Origin: Actinomycetes bacterium
GTDB lineage: Bacteria > Actinomycetota > Actinomycetes > Actinomycetales > Microbacteriaceae
NCBI GenBank assembly: GCA_021793715.1
Contig: JAJYSF010000043.1
Span: forward strand, 1-7,117
Length of the DNA: 7,117 nucleotides
Direction: 5' to 3'
The position numbers were made by a program, and so were the translations under genes. Each line of letters opens with the position of its first letter. Within the stretch, counting starts at the first letter, position 1. Positions 6,775-7,117 of this stretch are shown piece after piece. The notes beneath the pieces were generated by a model. It saw only the letters and a list, made by a program, of their open reading frames with translations, searched no databases and was not told the origin of the DNA.

Positions 6775-7117
6775 ATGTCTCGAGCACAGCCCGCAACGGG
6801 CGCGATTCCCGAGCGCGAGCAGTGGACAGGGCAGGTCGGGTTCATCCTGGCCGCCGTCGGGTCCGCGGTCGGCCTCGGCAACATCTGGCGCTTTCCCGGC
6901 GTCGCGTATGAGTCCGGTGGAGGCGCGTTCCTCATTCCGTACCTCGTCGCGCTCATTACCGCCGGTATCCCGATCCTCTTCCTCGACTACGCCATCGGTC
7001 ACCGCTTCCGCGGATCCGCACCACTTGCGCTGCGTCGCCTCGGCGGCAAGCTTGGCGAGGGGATCGGCTGGTTCCAGGTCACGATCGCTGCGCTGATCGC
7101 GATCTACTACACGAGAT
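6775..7117 (+). CDS. Na+-dependent NSS-family transporter, MetP-like (3' end cut by window)
   Basis: The first 114 residues of a sodium-coupled amino-acid symporter with the LeuT fold (SNF family); a full protein would be about 450-550 residues. After a polar N-terminus, the broken TM1 carries the family hallmark [14 protein letters not shown] (28-41). Gly29, Ala31, Val32 and Asn36 correspond to the two sodium sites of LeuT. TM2 (about 50-70) starts at GGGAFLIPY, followed by a HRFRGSAP loop and the start of TM3 near 98. The [19 protein letters not shown] segment reminds me of MetP, the methionine/alanine importer of Corynebacterium, so that substrate class is my guess. Start: ATG at 6775 with AAGGAG at 6765-6770. 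The 137-bp gap before it has no clear promoter; a TATCTT near 6714 is a weak -10 candidate. No alternative family fits the TM1 motif. Confidence 0.93.
   Translation, partial: MSRAQPATGAIPEREQWTGQVGFILAAVGSAVGLGNIWRFPGVAYESGGGAFLIPYLVALITAGIPILFLDYAIGHRFRGSAPLALRRLGGKLGEGIGWFQVTIAALIAIYYTR

Larger units (their letters stand above)
647..7017. repeat. Dispersed over-represented palindrome GGATCC / CGGATCCG
   Basis: GGATCC occurs at 647, 1358, 2033, 2339, 2536, 2649, 3045, 3264, 3321, 3700, 4245, 5012, 5097, 5238, 5591, 5966, 6252, 6518, 6615 and 7012. Eleven of these are the full octamer CGGATCCG (sites 647, 2649, 3045, 3264, 3321, 3700, 5012, 5591, 6252, 6615 and 7012). Ten read as Gly-Ser codons, six as a frame giving Ile in the middle, three as Asp-Pro, and one is intergenic. 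Every gene longer than 300 bases has at least one site. At this base composition about two or three GGATCC would be expected, so the word is clearly enriched. Its role is unknown. Confidence 0.8.

Noticed and set aside
1..7117. tRNA, rRNA, CRISPR array, insertion sequence or attachment site
   Set aside because: I saw no tRNA-like cloverleaf, no regularly spaced direct repeats, no transposase motifs and no flanking duplications.

Overview
The window is high-GC DNA with compact genes, strong G/C third-position bias, ATGA/GTGA gene overlaps, a furA-less katG and a leaderless-type promoter. This points to an actinobacterium. Microbacteriaceae is my best guess, from the look of the proteins and not from any search.

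Layout: (1) Positions 2-3419, plus strand, hold the end of a sugar ABC importer operon: a left-truncated double ATPase resembling YtfR, then two permeases resembling YtfT and YjfF, each overlapping the gene before it by 4 bp. The periplasmic-type sugar-binding protein expected for such a system is not in the window and probably lies to the left. A strong hairpin at 3437-3472 closes the operon. (2) Positions 3420-3781 look like a gene-free gap but hold a 32-codon minus-strand ORF with a good ribosome binding site, a possible weak promoter in a more AT-rich patch, and a second large hairpin behind katG. (3) Positions 3782-6007, minus strand, hold a complete catalase-peroxidase gene, katG, with all catalytic residues recognisable. 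(4) Positions 6008-6160 form a divergent promoter region serving katG and the next gene. (5) Positions 6161-6637, plus strand, encode a 158-aa protein of unknown function, apparently leaderless. (6) From 6775 to the right edge is the start of a sodium-dependent NSS (LeuT-fold) transporter, probably of the MetP type.

The genes do not form one pathway. They are a sugar-uptake operon, an oxidative-stress enzyme, an unknown cytosolic protein and an amino-acid transporter, each with its own transcription signals. I did not find a mobile element, CRISPR array, RNA gene or clear novel multi-gene system.

The two observations most worth a second look are the excess of the palindrome GGATCC (20 sites, 11 of them as CGGATCCG, in all three codon frames and one intergenic position), which resembles a genome-wide signature word, and the small ORF at 3492-3590.
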